Of a DNA stretch of 64,000 bases, positions 35,552 through 46,205 are shown piece by piece. The stretch is taken from NCBI GenBank assembly GCA_030278955.1, contig JAOANR010000011.1, positions 31,066,403-31,130,402 of the forward strand, in the 5' to 3' direction. A model generated the notes under the pieces. It saw only the letters and a list, made by a program, of their open reading frames with translations. It was not told the origin of the DNA and did not search any database. Numbering within the stretch: position 1 is the first letter of the stretch; each line of letters starts with the position of its first letter. Both the position numbers and the translations under genes were made by a program. This stretch comes from Hygrophila difformis. Lineage: Eukaryota; Streptophyta; Magnoliopsida; Lamiales; Acanthaceae.

Positions 35552-36058
35552 ATTTATATTTGTCAGGTCCGCTTAGACAACCAATTTTTCTTTATAGAGT
35601 GGATTGCTAGTGTGCGACTATTAATTATACCTAATTGAGATCAACAATCCTAGGTACAAACATAGGATTAAATTAACCAAATGCATTACAAACTAGAAAA
35701 CCCCATTTGGGTAATTTATACCGACGAGGTGTGAATTAATGTCGATTATACAATTCCCTGTGAAGAAATTAATCAACCCGGTTGCCATCTATTTAAATAT
35801 ACTTACAATTACTCGTATCTTATTCCAGTTAACATGAAATTATCAAATCAAATGAAATATCGTGCACAAATACTCATTGAATCTAACCATCACAAACATA
35901 ATATTAGGAATTGCATAAATATGGATGATATAGAAATCATATGAAATATTCCAAAGTCTCCCAACCACAAGTACCAATTCTTAATCAAAACGTATAACTA
36001 TAATGTATTAAAATGTACTCTATAGACATGAAAAGCGAATGAAAAGAAGATTATAATC
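35552..36058. other. TSD and AT-rich intergenic DNA
   Basis: Starts with the right TSD of the copia element (35552-35556). The rest is AT-rich and shows no gene, RNA or repeat I can support. It was continuous with 26691-26834 before the copia insertion. Confidence 0.5.
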
Positions 36059-36557
36059 TGTTAACATGAAAATATTTTAGGCCCACCTAAGATGGTCTAA
36101 CAAAAGTTGGGCAGGCGGATGATTTCTGAAGTAATGGCAGGTAAAGAAGAAGTGCCTCGAGACGATTGAAATATCAAAGAAGAATTGGCTTGTGGCGGTT
36201 TAGGCAGAAGCATGATGCAGAGCGGTTGAAGACTCATACTCCACCTATAAATACAAGATCCATTCGCAACCTCAAGACACCTCAAACTCTTCTAAAAAAA
36301 GACGCACTTTACATTTTTTACTTTCTGCAATTCCTTTTTTTGCTTTATTTATCGCTTTCTGCAGTTCCTTTGTTCACCGCTTTATTCCATTCTGTAGTTT
36401 CTGTTCTTTTATTTATCATTTTCCATTCTTGTTTTTTGTAAGCTTTCAATCCATTTAATACAGAAGTTCATATTCAGTTCCTTCATTTCTATTTTCATCA
36501 GCATCAATTCCAGTCCTCAAATAGGGATTTATTCCCAAAGAATTTCACGGTAAAACA
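36059..36557 (+). repeat. 5' LTR of a truncated Tat-like gypsy element
   Basis: Starts TGTTAACATG with TTTTAGGCCCACC soon after, matching the LTR start at 53180 (TGTTAACCCA...TTTTAGGCCCACT). A TATAAATA box lies near 36244. It ends TAAAACA directly before a PBS. I found no 3' LTR partner. Confidence 0.65.
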
Positions 36558-36560
36558 AAT

Positions 36561-36578
36561 TGGCACGCCCAGTGGGAC
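36561..36578 (+). other. Primer binding site, Tat-like
   Basis: TGGCACGCCCAGTGGGAC, identical to the PBS at 53860-53877, three bases after the LTR end. The priming tRNA is not identified here. Confidence 0.75.
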
Positions 36579-36609
36579 ACGAAATAGAAACCATATCTGC
36601 TTAAAGGAG

Positions 36610-36909
36610 ATGTCTCTGCAAGAGCAAACATATGCTAGAGTATATATTGCAGAATACGCCGGTGACACGGTGGTAAACATTGCACCATGGGAAATCATTC
36701 AGACCCCCATAATTTCGGAGCAGATACAGCTATCGATGACAGAATTTATGGCTGATTTCATGTCATTTCTAGCGAGACATCTGATGGATGTCATGTGGCC
36801 TGCAATAGCCGATCTGGTACATAAGGTATACGGATCCTTGCATCTCCAACAAGAAGGAGCTGTTCCTGCTAACGAAGCTAGTGCGTGGCCTTGCCACCCA
36901 TGTCAATAA
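36610..36909 (+). pseudogene. Tat-like gag, N-terminal fragment
   Basis: ATG at 36610 starts MSLQEQ. Residues about 35-80 (EQIQLSMTEFMADFMSFLARHLMDVMWPAIAD) align with the gag at 53909 (DQMRLSMTESMVECMPLLTRHLMDVLRPAMAD). Homology stops near 36895 and the frame ends at 36909. The gag domain and everything downstream are missing, so the element is cut here by deletion or rearrangement. Confidence 0.75.
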
Positions 36910-37094
36910 TATTATTGTTTGGCATGTTTTTTAAAAATTATTAAATATATTTTCTATCATCCAACTGTCTAGCTCACTTTCACATCCTTATCACGAAATA
37001 GAATAAAAATATGACACGTTTTAAAACAATCAAGAACTAAATTTAAGACAATCACTTATTGAAAAACGAATGGATCGGATTACGTAATTATTGT
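36910..37094. other. AT-rich DNA, nothing recognised
   Basis: Short unassigned stretch between the truncated Tat-like element and the next element's TSD. Confidence 0.4.
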
Positions 37095-37099
37095 GAGAT

Positions 37100-38272
37100 T
37101 GTTATCACCAAAAAAAATAATAACAATAAAATAAACATATCAATTAAGTCTATCTGCCCATTGGGCCAGGACCGAAGGGACAGCCACCTACCTGCCCGTC
37201 AGGCTAGGACCGAAGGGACAGTCACCTATCTGCCCGTCAGGCCAAAGGGACAGTCACCTATCTGCCCATCAGGCTAAGACCAAAGGGACAGTCACCTATT
37301 CGCTCATCAGGCCAAAGGGACAGTCACCTATTCGCCCGTCAGGCCAAAGGGACAGTCATCTATCTGCCCGTCAGGCCAGGACCAAAGGGACAGTCGCCTA
37401 TTCGCCCATCAGGCCAAATGGACAACCACCTATCCGCCCGTCAGGCCAAAGGGACAGTCACCTATCTGCCCATTAGGCCAAGACCAAAGGGACAGTCACC
37501 TATTTGCCCGTCAGGCCAAAGGGACAGTCACCTATCTGCCCATCAGGCCAGGACCAAAGGGACAGTCGCCTATTCGCCAGTCAGGCCAAAGGGACAGTCA
37601 CCTATCTGCCCGTCAGGCCAGGGCCAAATGGACAGTCGCCTATCCGCCCATCAGGCCAAAGGGACAGTCACCTATCTGGCCATTAGGCCAAGACCAAAAG
37701 GACAGTCACCTATCCGCCCATCCGCCCGTTAGGCCAAAGGGACAGTCACCTATCTGGCCATTAGGCCAAGACCAAAGGGACAGTCACATATCTCCCGCTA
37801 GCCAAGACCATGAGACAGTCAACCAATTAGACCTGTTGGCCGGCCAAGCCAGGAATGACTAGATTTACTAGCCCGAACAGAGAGAAGCGGAACAACAGGT
37901 TAATACCACTCGATCGTAGTCGTCAACGGTGTCAAGCGGTTACCAGAAGCACGACCAAGGCAGTTCTCGAAGAGCAGTTACTGGATGGCCTATAAATACT
38001 AAGCAACTCAGCAGACGGAGACAATCAACATCACATCAACATTCCTCAGGAGTTTTATTTTATCTTGTTCGTAGTTTAGTTGTAGTTCTGTAGTTTAGTT
38101 CGTAGTTGTAGTTGCTAGTTTCTTGTAATTCATAGTGGGCAAGAATTTTAATTCTTGTTCATTGACCCTAATTGTTGAAGGCGCAATCCAACGAAGGGAA
38201 CTTTTCAGTTTCTATCGTCTCATGCCTGTAAGGGCTTTACTATCTGTTGTTATCCAAATTTCTGCGATAACA
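37100..38272 (+). repeat. 5' LTR with short tandem repeats
   Basis: 1,173 bp. From about 37145 to 37800 it is a tandem array of 30-40-bp units built on GGGACAGTCACCTATCTGCC plus CGTCAGGCC, some with an extra AGGACC insert. TATA box TATAAATA at about 37992. The reading frames through the array (Lys-Gly-Gln-Ser-Pro repeats) are a by-product of the repeat. Confidence 0.9.
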
Positions 38273-38275
38273 AAT

Positions 38276-38297
38276 TGGCGACCACAGTGGGAGATTG
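38276..38297 (+). other. Primer binding site of the gag-only element
   Basis: TGGCGACCACAGTGGGAGA begins a few bases after the LTR end and has the layout of the Tat-like PBSs at 36561 and 53860 but another sequence. Confidence 0.6.
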
Positions 38298-38365
38298 AAC
38301 AATCAACCACAATAGATCAATTGAATAATTTGATATTACGGTCGAGAATCACAACACAGACAAAT

Positions 38366-40019
38366 ATGTCTACTCCCCAGAATACCACAAATTCACTGGC
38401 AAGCATTATTTCGCCACCAGTGCCCTCAACAGGGCAAACTTCCATTACAATTACCCCATTATAATCGGATATTATGCCTACAACTGGGCAGACACCAATG
38501 ATGGTTCATCCACTGGAAACAATACCAGCGGATTTAATTAAGCAACTTGGGAAATGAATTGCTTGCACAAGCGTCATACCGAAATCAACGATTTTATCCC
38601 CCAGGGCCATATATGTCTACCATGGGCAATTCCCAAAACGGGACAACTGGTGTCCGGCCTCCGAAAAATGAATTGCTTGCACAAGCGTCATACCGAAATC
38701 AACGATTTTATCCCCCAGGGCCATATATGTCTACCATGGGCAATTCCCAAAACGGGACAACTGGTGTCCGGCCTCCGAAATGTGTTTATGAACATCTATC
38801 AAGGGTGAATGGTAGATCGGTGGGACAAAATCAATCTATGCCTTATTCTCGGGCTCCAGTACCACTAGTTGGCATCACTCAGTACCCAGTCGGGGTGAGC
38901 AATCACTCACACGGGCTGACCAGTGTCCCAACAAGATACAGAACAATGATGAATCCCTCACAGGGTTTAGAACCGCTTCCTGTTATGGATGCCAAACTCC
39001 AGAGTTTTAAAAGGGCAGAATCACGAGATGCCAGGGGTGAAGGGTCTGACGCCACTTGCCTAAACAACGTTCTATTGGGAGTGCAAACACCTTTGGCTAC
39101 GGAGAACTTTCACGAAAACGTCCCACTTGAAGAGCAAGCAGATTTTGTCCCTACAGATGTGGATCAGCCAGTTGAGACATTCCGAATCAGACCTATGCCT
39201 GATTCAAGGATTAATAAAGAGACGTGGAGACCACCAATGGTTAGCTCCACAATTCCTAATGTCCAGTTTCCCCCTCCAGTTATGCATGTTTATCCTCACG
39301 ATGTGCAACACCAAGGGCCGCCACTTGATGGCCATAGTATTTCAGAGTCTAAGCAGAGCCCTGTGATTAATCCAAGTATGTTAGCGGATATGCTACACAC
39401 CCAGTTCGGCCTAAATGTGAGGCCTATCGGCCAGATGGCTTATCAAAAGCCATACCCAGAGGCCATAACCCATGATCATCCTCTGCCCATGGGGTTTCGA
39501 GTTCTCGATTTTTCCATATTTTCAGGTGAGGATGATGCTTCCACCATCGAGCATGTAGGGCGGTTTACGGCCCAACTAGGGGAAAATGCGAGAAATCCCT
39601 ATTATAAAATGCAGTTATTCTCACTATCTCTAACAAAAACTGCATTTTCGTGGTTTGCAAACTTACCTCCTGGCCATTTTAGAACGTGGGACGACATGGA
39701 GACTGCATTCCATAATCGTTTCTTTAATCCGGTGCCAACTGTGTCAATTATTGACATAGTGGATGCTAAGCAGTTATCGAATGAGTCAGTGATAGCCTTC
39801 ATAGAGAGGGTGAGGCGGTTGAAGTCACATTGCTCAACCGCCCTGAGCGACTCTGAGATAGCCAAAATCATGGTTGGTAATATGGCACCTAAGGATAGAG
39901 AACAATTGATTGCCCATGAGATTTCAAACTTATCGGCTTTAGCATCTAAGGCCATACGTTTGGAAACTTTGTTTAAAGAGCAATGCGACTTAGTGTTGTT
40001 ACCTCACCAATCAGGGTGA
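38366..40019 (+). pseudogene. Gag of the non-autonomous Tat-like element
   Basis: Start at ATG 38366 (MSTPQNTTNSLAS). A TAA at 38462 and a frame change just before 38553 break it; the long frame to 40019 then has no interruption. A 114-bp segment (38 residues) is duplicated in tandem at 38554-38781. The gag domain (about 39480-39960) has FSIFSGEDDASTIEHVGRF, FSWFANLPPGHF and FHNRFFNP, matching the gag at 53909. There is no zinc knuckle, and it ends without joining a pol. If the early stop is real, only an N-terminally shortened product could be made. Confidence 0.85.
38554..38781 (+). repeat. 114-bp tandem duplication inside gag
   Basis: 38554-38667 and 38668-38781 are identical as far as I can read, apart from the last junction bases. 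It keeps the frame and encodes two identical 38-residue blocks. Confidence 0.92.
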
Positions 40020-40630
40020 TCAATATGTAGTAGATGTATAAGGCAACATTGGGGCCATATAGAATAAGTTGATACCATGGCCCAAATTTGACTAAACTTG
40101 GGGATGCCTATGATAATAATAATATTAATAATAATAATAATAATAATAAAATTTTTGCAAGTGGTCTACGCGGCTACTACAGTTTTTTTTTTAAAAAAAA
40201 GAAAAAAAAAGAAGGGGGATTGAAATTGTTTGCCAAGACCATGGCCAACTAACAAAAAAAAAAACTTACCAAAGTCCCCGTCGATCGATATGGAGAAAAA
40301 ATGGGCAGCATCCCAGTCGATCCTGGGATGGAAAGATATTTTTTTTAAAAAAAATGCCCACCCCCCAATCGATGAATAAAACAAAACATTCTTCACCCGC
40401 TTGAGGGCCAATAACAGGAAAAAAAAAAAGTTAAGAGAAAAATTTTACACATCCAAAGGATATGCCAACCAATGGTAACAAAAGAGTTCAAATTCGAGTT
40501 TTTAGATGGGGCTTCAAACCGTATGGTTAGAATAATAAAAGATGAGCCAGAGGAAATACGCAGAACGCTAATTGCCCGAGTTATCGTTCAAAACATTCAA
40601 AAAGTTTCGTTTTCACTTTTTGAATATTTG
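40020..40630 (+). other. Low-complexity 3' interior of the gag-only element
   Basis: TAA/ATA microsatellite (about 40110-40150), poly-T and poly-A tracts, and AT-rich DNA. A 64-codon frame starting at 40472 runs into the LTR; I do not recognise it and do not call it a gene. Confidence 0.5.
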
Positions 40631-40640
40631 AATAGGGGGG
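40631..40640 (+). other. Polypurine tract
   Basis: AATAGGGGGG, four bases before the 3' LTR start. Confidence 0.75.
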
Positions 40641-40644
40641 CAAC

Positions 40645-41689
40645 TGTTATCACCAAAAAAAAATAATAATAATAAAATAAAATAAAATAAACATATCAAT
40701 TAAGTCTATCTGCCCGTTGGGCCAGGACCGAAGGGACAGCCACCTACCTGCCCGTCAGGCCAGGACCGAAAGGACAGTCACCTATCTGCCCGTCAGGCCA
40801 AAGGGACAGTCACCTATCTGCCCATCAGGCCAAGACCAAAGGGACTGTCACCTATTCGCTCGTCACGCCAAAGGGACAGTCACCTATTCGCCCGTCAGGC
40901 CAAAGGGACAGTCATCTATCTGCCCGTCAGGCCAGGACCAAAGAGACAGTCGCCTATTCGCCCATCAGGCCCAAGGGACAACCACCTATCCGCCCGTCAG
41001 GCCAAACGGACAGTCACCTATCTGCCCATCAGGCCAGGACCAAAGGGACAGTCGCCTATTAGCCCATCAGGCCAAAGGGACAGTCACCTATCTGCCCGTC
41101 AGGCCAGGACCAAAGGGACAGTCGCCTATCCGCCCATCAGGCCAAAGGGACAGTCATCCATCCGCCCGTTAGACCAAAGGGACAGTCACCTATCTGGCCA
41201 TTAGGCCAAGACCAAAGGGACAGTCACATATCTCCCGCTAGCCAAGACCATGAGACAGTCAACCAATTAGACCTATTGGCCGGCCAAGCCAGGAACGACT
41301 AGATTTACTTGCCCGAACAGAGAGAAGCGGAACAACTGGTTAATACCACTCGATCGTAGTCGTCAACGGTGTCAAGCGGTTACTCGAAGAGCAATTACTG
41401 GATGGCCTATAAATACTAAGCAACTCAGCAGACAGAGACAATCAACATCACATCAACACTCCTCATGAGTTTTATTTTATCTTGTTCGTAGTTTAGTTGT
41501 AGTTCTGTAGTTTAGTTCGTAGTTGTAGTTGCTAGTTTCTTGTAATTGACAGTGGGCAAGAATTTCAATTCTTGTTCATTGACCCTAATTATTGAAGGCG
41601 CAATCCAACGAAGGGAACTTTTCAGTTTCTATCGTCTCAGGCCTGTAAGGGCTTTATTATTTATTGTTATCCAAATTTCTGCGATAACA
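40645..41689 (+). repeat. 3' LTR of the gag-only element
   Basis: 1,045 bp, same ends as the 5' LTR. Its tandem array (about 40705-41235) has fewer units than the 5' copy, which accounts for most of the length difference; the unique parts are nearly identical. TATA box near 41410. Confidence 0.9.
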
Positions 41690-41977
41690 GAGATGTTTAT
41701 AGCAGCCTGCAGGAGATCGATGGCGATGAGCCGATGACAGAACTTTTTTGGAACAGTGTGCTAGGATTAATTATCACAACATCAAATTCTTTCATACTCA
41801 AACTATTACTCGTTGCTAGTAATACTTTTAACTATTCTATTATGAAATATTTTTGTTATATATAGTGCGAAGGAGGATTAGTTTTTTTCTTTTTTCTTTT
41901 TTTTTTGTATAGTTTATAACATAGTGTCTTGTGAATAATAGATATTGAGAATGTTTGGATCCAGTGCATTAGAAGGA

Positions 41978-42145
41978 TTTTTTTTCAACAGAACAACCTA
42001 TATAGGTTAGGAAATGGGTGATGGACGTCCACACAAAAACTACAAAGGGATAAAGGAAATATAAATGAGGTTGGTGGGGAATCAAACCTCCCACCTGAGG
42101 TTGAGAGTCAATAGACTTGACCGATTGGCCAAGCCACATTCCCAA
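41978..42145 (-). mobile_element. tRNA-derived SINE
   Basis: On the minus strand GGGAATGTGGCTTGGCC begins a tRNA-like head: an A-box (TGGCTTGGCCAATCGG, 42121-42136) and a B-box (GGTTTGATTCC, 42079-42089), the internal RNA polymerase III promoter. The body ends in eight A (41978-41985). Imperfect flanking repeats TAGAAGGA (41970-41977) and TAGAAGA (42146-42152) look like a TSD. SINEs depend on LINE enzymes to move. Confidence 0.75.
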
Positions 42146-42179
42146 TAGAAGAAAATTGGGAAGAAGAAATCTAAACACA

Positions 42180-43887
42180 TCTATATCTATATCTATATTT
42201 CAAAACAATATCCCTTATGAACAGTAACCTACTCTTATGAACAGTAACCTACCAATTATCTCTCACAAAAATCCCCTTATTAACAGTAACCTACCTATTT
42301 TCTCTTTATTCATTTTCTGCCCGCATTCCAATATACTTACTCTGTCTCATTTAACTTGTCTTGTTTGACTTGTGCACACAATCCAATACATTTTTCAATG
42401 TTAATATCTCAAAATATGTACAATGAAAAATTATGTAGAATATATATTATAAAACTACATAATCATACGATTCTAACAAGACTCAACTCGACTATTTTTT
42501 TTCAAATATATACTCACAATAATATTAAGTCAAAGCTGAACAATGAACAGTGTCAAAAAGTCAAACAGGACATGTTACCTGCGACGGAGGGAGACGAATC
42601 CAACGAGATCCCACTTGACTATGTTTTCTCTTCTATAAATGTTATATAAACATGAGTCAAAGTTGGATAATAACAGTAACAAAGATCAATCATACTTTAC
42701 TACAAAAAAATAAAGTATATAAAAGCACTATGAAAACCAAATTTGAGCGAAAATTCACATTATATAATTTAATTTCATTAATCGATACGGAAAAAAAGAA
42801 TACTACCAAATACGTAGCAAAAATTTTATGGGTTGATATTATAATTATTATTTAGATATAATTCAATATTTGTTATTATCTTAGCAAATTACTTTATTAG
42901 TTCAAATTATATTTAATATGATAAAAAATTTAATAAATAATTTATAGATCTATATTATATTCATTAATGGTTAATAAATAGTTGTATTAGATAGATTAAC
43001 TAAATTAGTTAAATTGCACTACGACAATAAGTTGATCAAACTATGGTCATATATCCCACAAAATCATATCATTGTGAATTCGTGATGATGGTACATTCAA
43101 TCGTTTTTTTTTTTTGCATAATCAATTCTAAATTTTAATTTATCAATGGATTAATTCACAAGAGTATGTTCTTATATTTTTTTAATTTAATTTGAAAATA
43201 TCTACATATTTATGAAATTTTTAATTTCTCAAGGCTTTAAGGTGAATCAATATCAATATCAATTAACGTGTGCAATTGTGATTTCATGTACTTCATTTGC
43301 CTAAATATCACATTAAATTCGTGAGTAGAAAGTCTTTTATATTTCTTTTTTCATGTTTTTCTCCTTTTAGCCTATAATTGTTTGTAGTATAATATTTTTT
43401 TAAGGCACTAAATTATACTCATATACTACCTCCGTCTCAGTATAAATGTTAAAGATGATTTTTTGGCACTATTCACTCTTTAACTTTGATTTGAATTTCT
43501 ATCATTGTTATGTAAGGAAAAAAAAACATAGTCAAGTGAGATCTTGTTAGATTCGTCTAGTCTTGTAGTTTTAGAATATCAACTTTTATAATTTTTCATT
43601 GTGCATAATTTAAGTTATTAACCGTTAAAAATGTGCAGCGGCATACGTTTAAGAGGGGAATGTAACAATTATATTGAGACAGATGAAGTATAAATTATTG
43701 GTAGTGCCATATTGTATATTGTCCAGTTATTGTACAATGTATACATGTATTCATGTAAGGCTTAAAAGAGTTTAAGGAGCTTGAAGAATGTAATCGATAT
43801 AATAAAATTGAACAATTTTATTTGTTATATTCAATTTTTTTATTCACAGTTTTTACATTCCCGACCATTGGGCGGGGGTAATACTAG
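42180..43887 (+). mobile_element. Helitron-like element, copy 1
   Basis: Starts TCTATATCTATA after an A (42179) and ends with a GC-rich hairpin (CCCGACCATTGGGCGGG, about 43860) and CTAG (43884-43887) before a T. TC...CTRR ends, a 3' hairpin and an A/T insertion site are Helitron features. No Rep/helicase is encoded, so it is non-autonomous. Repeats of CTTATGAACAGTAACCTA lie at its 5' end. A Stowaway MITE is nested in it (43426-43688). Confidence 0.7.
43426..43688. mobile_element. Stowaway-type MITE in Helitron copy 1
   Basis: Ends CTACCTCCGTCTCAGTATAA and, inverted, CTTCATCTGTCTCAATATAA, with TA on both sides (43424-43425 and 43689-43690). These are the inverted repeats and TA duplication of Tc1/mariner-type Stowaway elements. 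The corresponding point in Helitron copy 2 (about 44930-44960) lacks it, an empty site. Confidence 0.8.
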
Positions 43888-45144
43888 TAATATATAAAAA
43901 CAATATCTCTTATAAACAGTAGCATACCCTTATGAACAATAACCTATCAATCATCTCTCACAAAAATTCTCTTATGAATAGTAACCTAGCTATATATATC
44001 CTCAATATTCACTTCTGCACGCAATCCAATACACATTTCTAACGCCTAATAACTCACAATGTGTATAAGTAAAAATTTTAAAAGTTTGATATTTTAAAAC
44101 TACAAGAGGAGATGAATCCAACACGATCTCACTTGACTATATTTTTCTTATAGAGATGTATAAACATGAGTCAAAGTTTGATAATATACAGTAACAAAAG
44201 ACAATAATTTTTCACTATCAAAAACTGGATGAAGTATATAAAAGCATAATGCACTTTCAAAATATAGGAGAACCAAATATGAGTCGAAATTTATATTAGA
44301 TTATTTAATTTATGATGAATAAAAAATACTACGAAATATGTAGCAAAAACTTTATGAGTTGATATTATATTTATTATTTAAATATAATTTTAATTTTTTG
44401 TCATTATTCTTTACTTTATGAATTCAAATTATATTTAATATGATAACAAATTTTAATAAATAATTTATAGATTGATATTATATTCAACAATGGACAACAA
44501 TTATTTGTATTAGATAGATTAACTAAATCATATAAATTGCACAAGTTGATCAAACTATGCTTATACATGCTTCGCCAAAAAAACTACGCTTATACATCCC
44601 ACAAATCATATCATTATGAAATTCATTATGATTGTACATTCAATAATATTTTTTGCATAATCATTTATAAATTTTAATTCACAAGAGTATTTTCTGATAT
44701 TTTTCTAATCTAATTTAGAAATATCTACATGTTTGTTAAATTTCTAATTTCTCAAGGCGTTAGAGTGAATCAATATTAATAATCAATTACTGTGTGCAAC
44801 GCTATACTTCGTCATTCGCCTATGTATTGCATTAAAGTCGTGAGTAGAAAGTCTTTTATCTTTCATTTTTTAATTTTTTTCCCTCCTTCTAGACAATTGT
44901 TTATATTATAATATTTTTTATAGCACTAAATTGTAATATATATATATATATTATTGATTATTGATAGTAATATTGTATATTACTCAGTTTATACAATGTA
45001 TACATGTATTCATGTAATGCTTTAAATAGTTTAAGGAGTCTGGAGAATGTAATCGACATAATAAAATTAAACAATTTTATTTGTTAAATTTGATTTTTTT
45101 TTATTCACATTCCCGCCCATTGGGCGGGGGTAATCTATATAATA
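43888..45144 (+). mobile_element. Helitron-like element, copy 2
   Basis: Begins right at the end of copy 1 and is homologous over its length (AAAACAATATC start, AACAGTAACCTA-type repeats, TTTTATTTGTT near the end). The 3' hairpin is perfect (CCCGCCCATTGGGCGGG, 45112-45128), but the terminal CTAG has become CTAT (45134-45137). Confidence 0.65.
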
Positions 45145-45478
45145 CTCAATCCGTCCCACTAATAGTGTCTCATTTCTTTGGGGCATGGTATTTTCTATGG
45201 GGATAGTAAGTAATTAATATAGTGGTAGATTAGTATTTAAAGTGGGGGTAAATTGGGAATTTATGTGATGTGATTGTAATGGATTTAAATTTTTAATTGA
45301 TTTATTTATGTGTGATGTGATAATTGTGTTTTTGAAATTTTAATATATTTATTTACTATTGTGATGTGATGGTACTGGGTTTGGTAATTAAAATAATATT
45401 TTCAAAAAGAGAAATGTGACAATTGTAGTGAGACTGACCAAAAAGAAAAATGAGACGACATTAGTGGGAGCGAGGGAA
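45145..45478. mobile_element. Stowaway-type MITE between Helitron copies 2 and 3
   Basis: Starts CTCAATCCGTCCCACTAA, ends in the inverted TTAGTGGGAGCGAGGGAA, and is flanked by TA (45143-45144, 45479-45480). 334 bp, no coding region. Confidence 0.82.
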
Positions 45479-46205
45479 TATATAAAAACAATATCCCTTA
45501 TGAACAGTAACCCACCATTATAAACAGTAACCCATCAATTTTCTCACAAAAATCCCCTTATGAACAGTAAAGGAAGGCTGAATGAAACATGACAATCCTT
45601 CGGATTTGGCTCTGGATGACGTTGAAACGGGAGGTTTTCCACGTTGCTGCTGAAAAAGAAAGGAACTAGTCGCGTATTGGAAATTAAAGGAGAGTTACTG
45701 TCAATTACTTCAGAGCATATGACCTTATGAAGCTGGTTGATGATACTTGATGTAGACGTTGTTGTTTCGGGAAGAGGCTGATGCAGCCTGTTGCAGCAAT
45801 TGTCTCATGATGTGAAGGTGCTATTGATGGAGGCCTATGTGACCTGATCGGAATGCTCCGTAGCCATGGAGGAGTCGGTTCATTTGATGGGTTTGAAGGA
45901 TTTGGTCAACGTAGATAGCTTGAACATTTGTTTTTGATGCCGGTTATTGTTGCTTTTGATTCGGAATGCCGGTTATTGCTCTTTTGGTTTTTTTGGTGTC
46001 GTTCACTGCTCTTCTTTTGTACCTTATTACGGATTATGAATGTAATATCTCCTTCTCCTCAAAAAAAAAAAAAACAAAAAAAAACAGTAACCTACCTATA
46101 TCACCAATATTAACTTTCTGCACGGAATCCATTATACATTTTTAACGCTTAATAACTCAAAATCTGTATAAGTAAAAATTCTAAAAGTTTGATATTTTAA
46201 AACTA
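45479..46205 (+). mobile_element. Helitron-like element, copy 3 (interrupted, 3' truncated)
   Basis: Begins TATAAAAACAATATCCC like copies 1 and 2 and has the same AACAGTAAC repeats. It is split by a LINE tail (45571-46082), resumes, and stops near 46205 where homology is replaced by a GC-rich stem and other DNA. It is the third unit of a head-to-tail series. Confidence 0.6.
45571..46082 (+). mobile_element. 5'-truncated LINE tail with poly(A)
   Basis: 512 bp ending in an A-rich tail (from 46061), flanked by the duplicated target AACAGTAA (45563-45570 and 46083-46090). TGTAATATCTCC before the tail resembles 3' ends of plant L1 elements. The short ORF at its end is not a gene. A processed transcript of other origin is possible. 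Confidence 0.7.

Larger units (their letters stand above)
37100..41689 (+). mobile_element. Complete non-autonomous Tat-like gypsy element (gag only)
   Basis: LTRs at 37100-38272 and 40645-41689 start TGTTATCACC and end GCGATAACA (complementary ends TGTTATC/GATAACA). TSD GAGAT stands at 37095-37099 and 41690-41694. PBS and PPT are in place. The interior encodes only a Gag; there is no protease, RT or integrase, so it must have moved with enzymes from another element. Confidence 0.92.

Noticed and set aside
37145..37800. Regular short repeats that look like a CRISPR array or a repeat protein gene
   Set aside because: The units are contiguous minisatellite repeats without unique spacers and lie inside an LTR of a plant element; the reading frames through them follow from the repeat length.
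40472..40666. 64-codon ORF before the 3' LTR of the gag-only element
   Set aside because: Runs into the LTR, unlike any known element protein, and lies in low-complexity surroundings.
40717..41172. 151-codon ORF of Lys-Gly-Gln-Ser-Pro repeats
   Set aside because: Same minisatellite in the 3' LTR; frame differs from the 5' LTR version and there is no gene context.
42079..42143. A tRNA gene on the minus strand
   Set aside because: A- and B-box are present, but a full cloverleaf and anticodon arm do not form; poly(A) and flanking repeats mark it as a SINE.
42336..42593. MITE-like inverted repeats (TTACTCTGTCTCATTT... and ...GCGACGGAGGGAG) inside Helitron copy 1
   Set aside because: Helitron copy 2 is homologous across most of this stretch, so it is not a clean later insertion, and no TA duplication remains on the right side.
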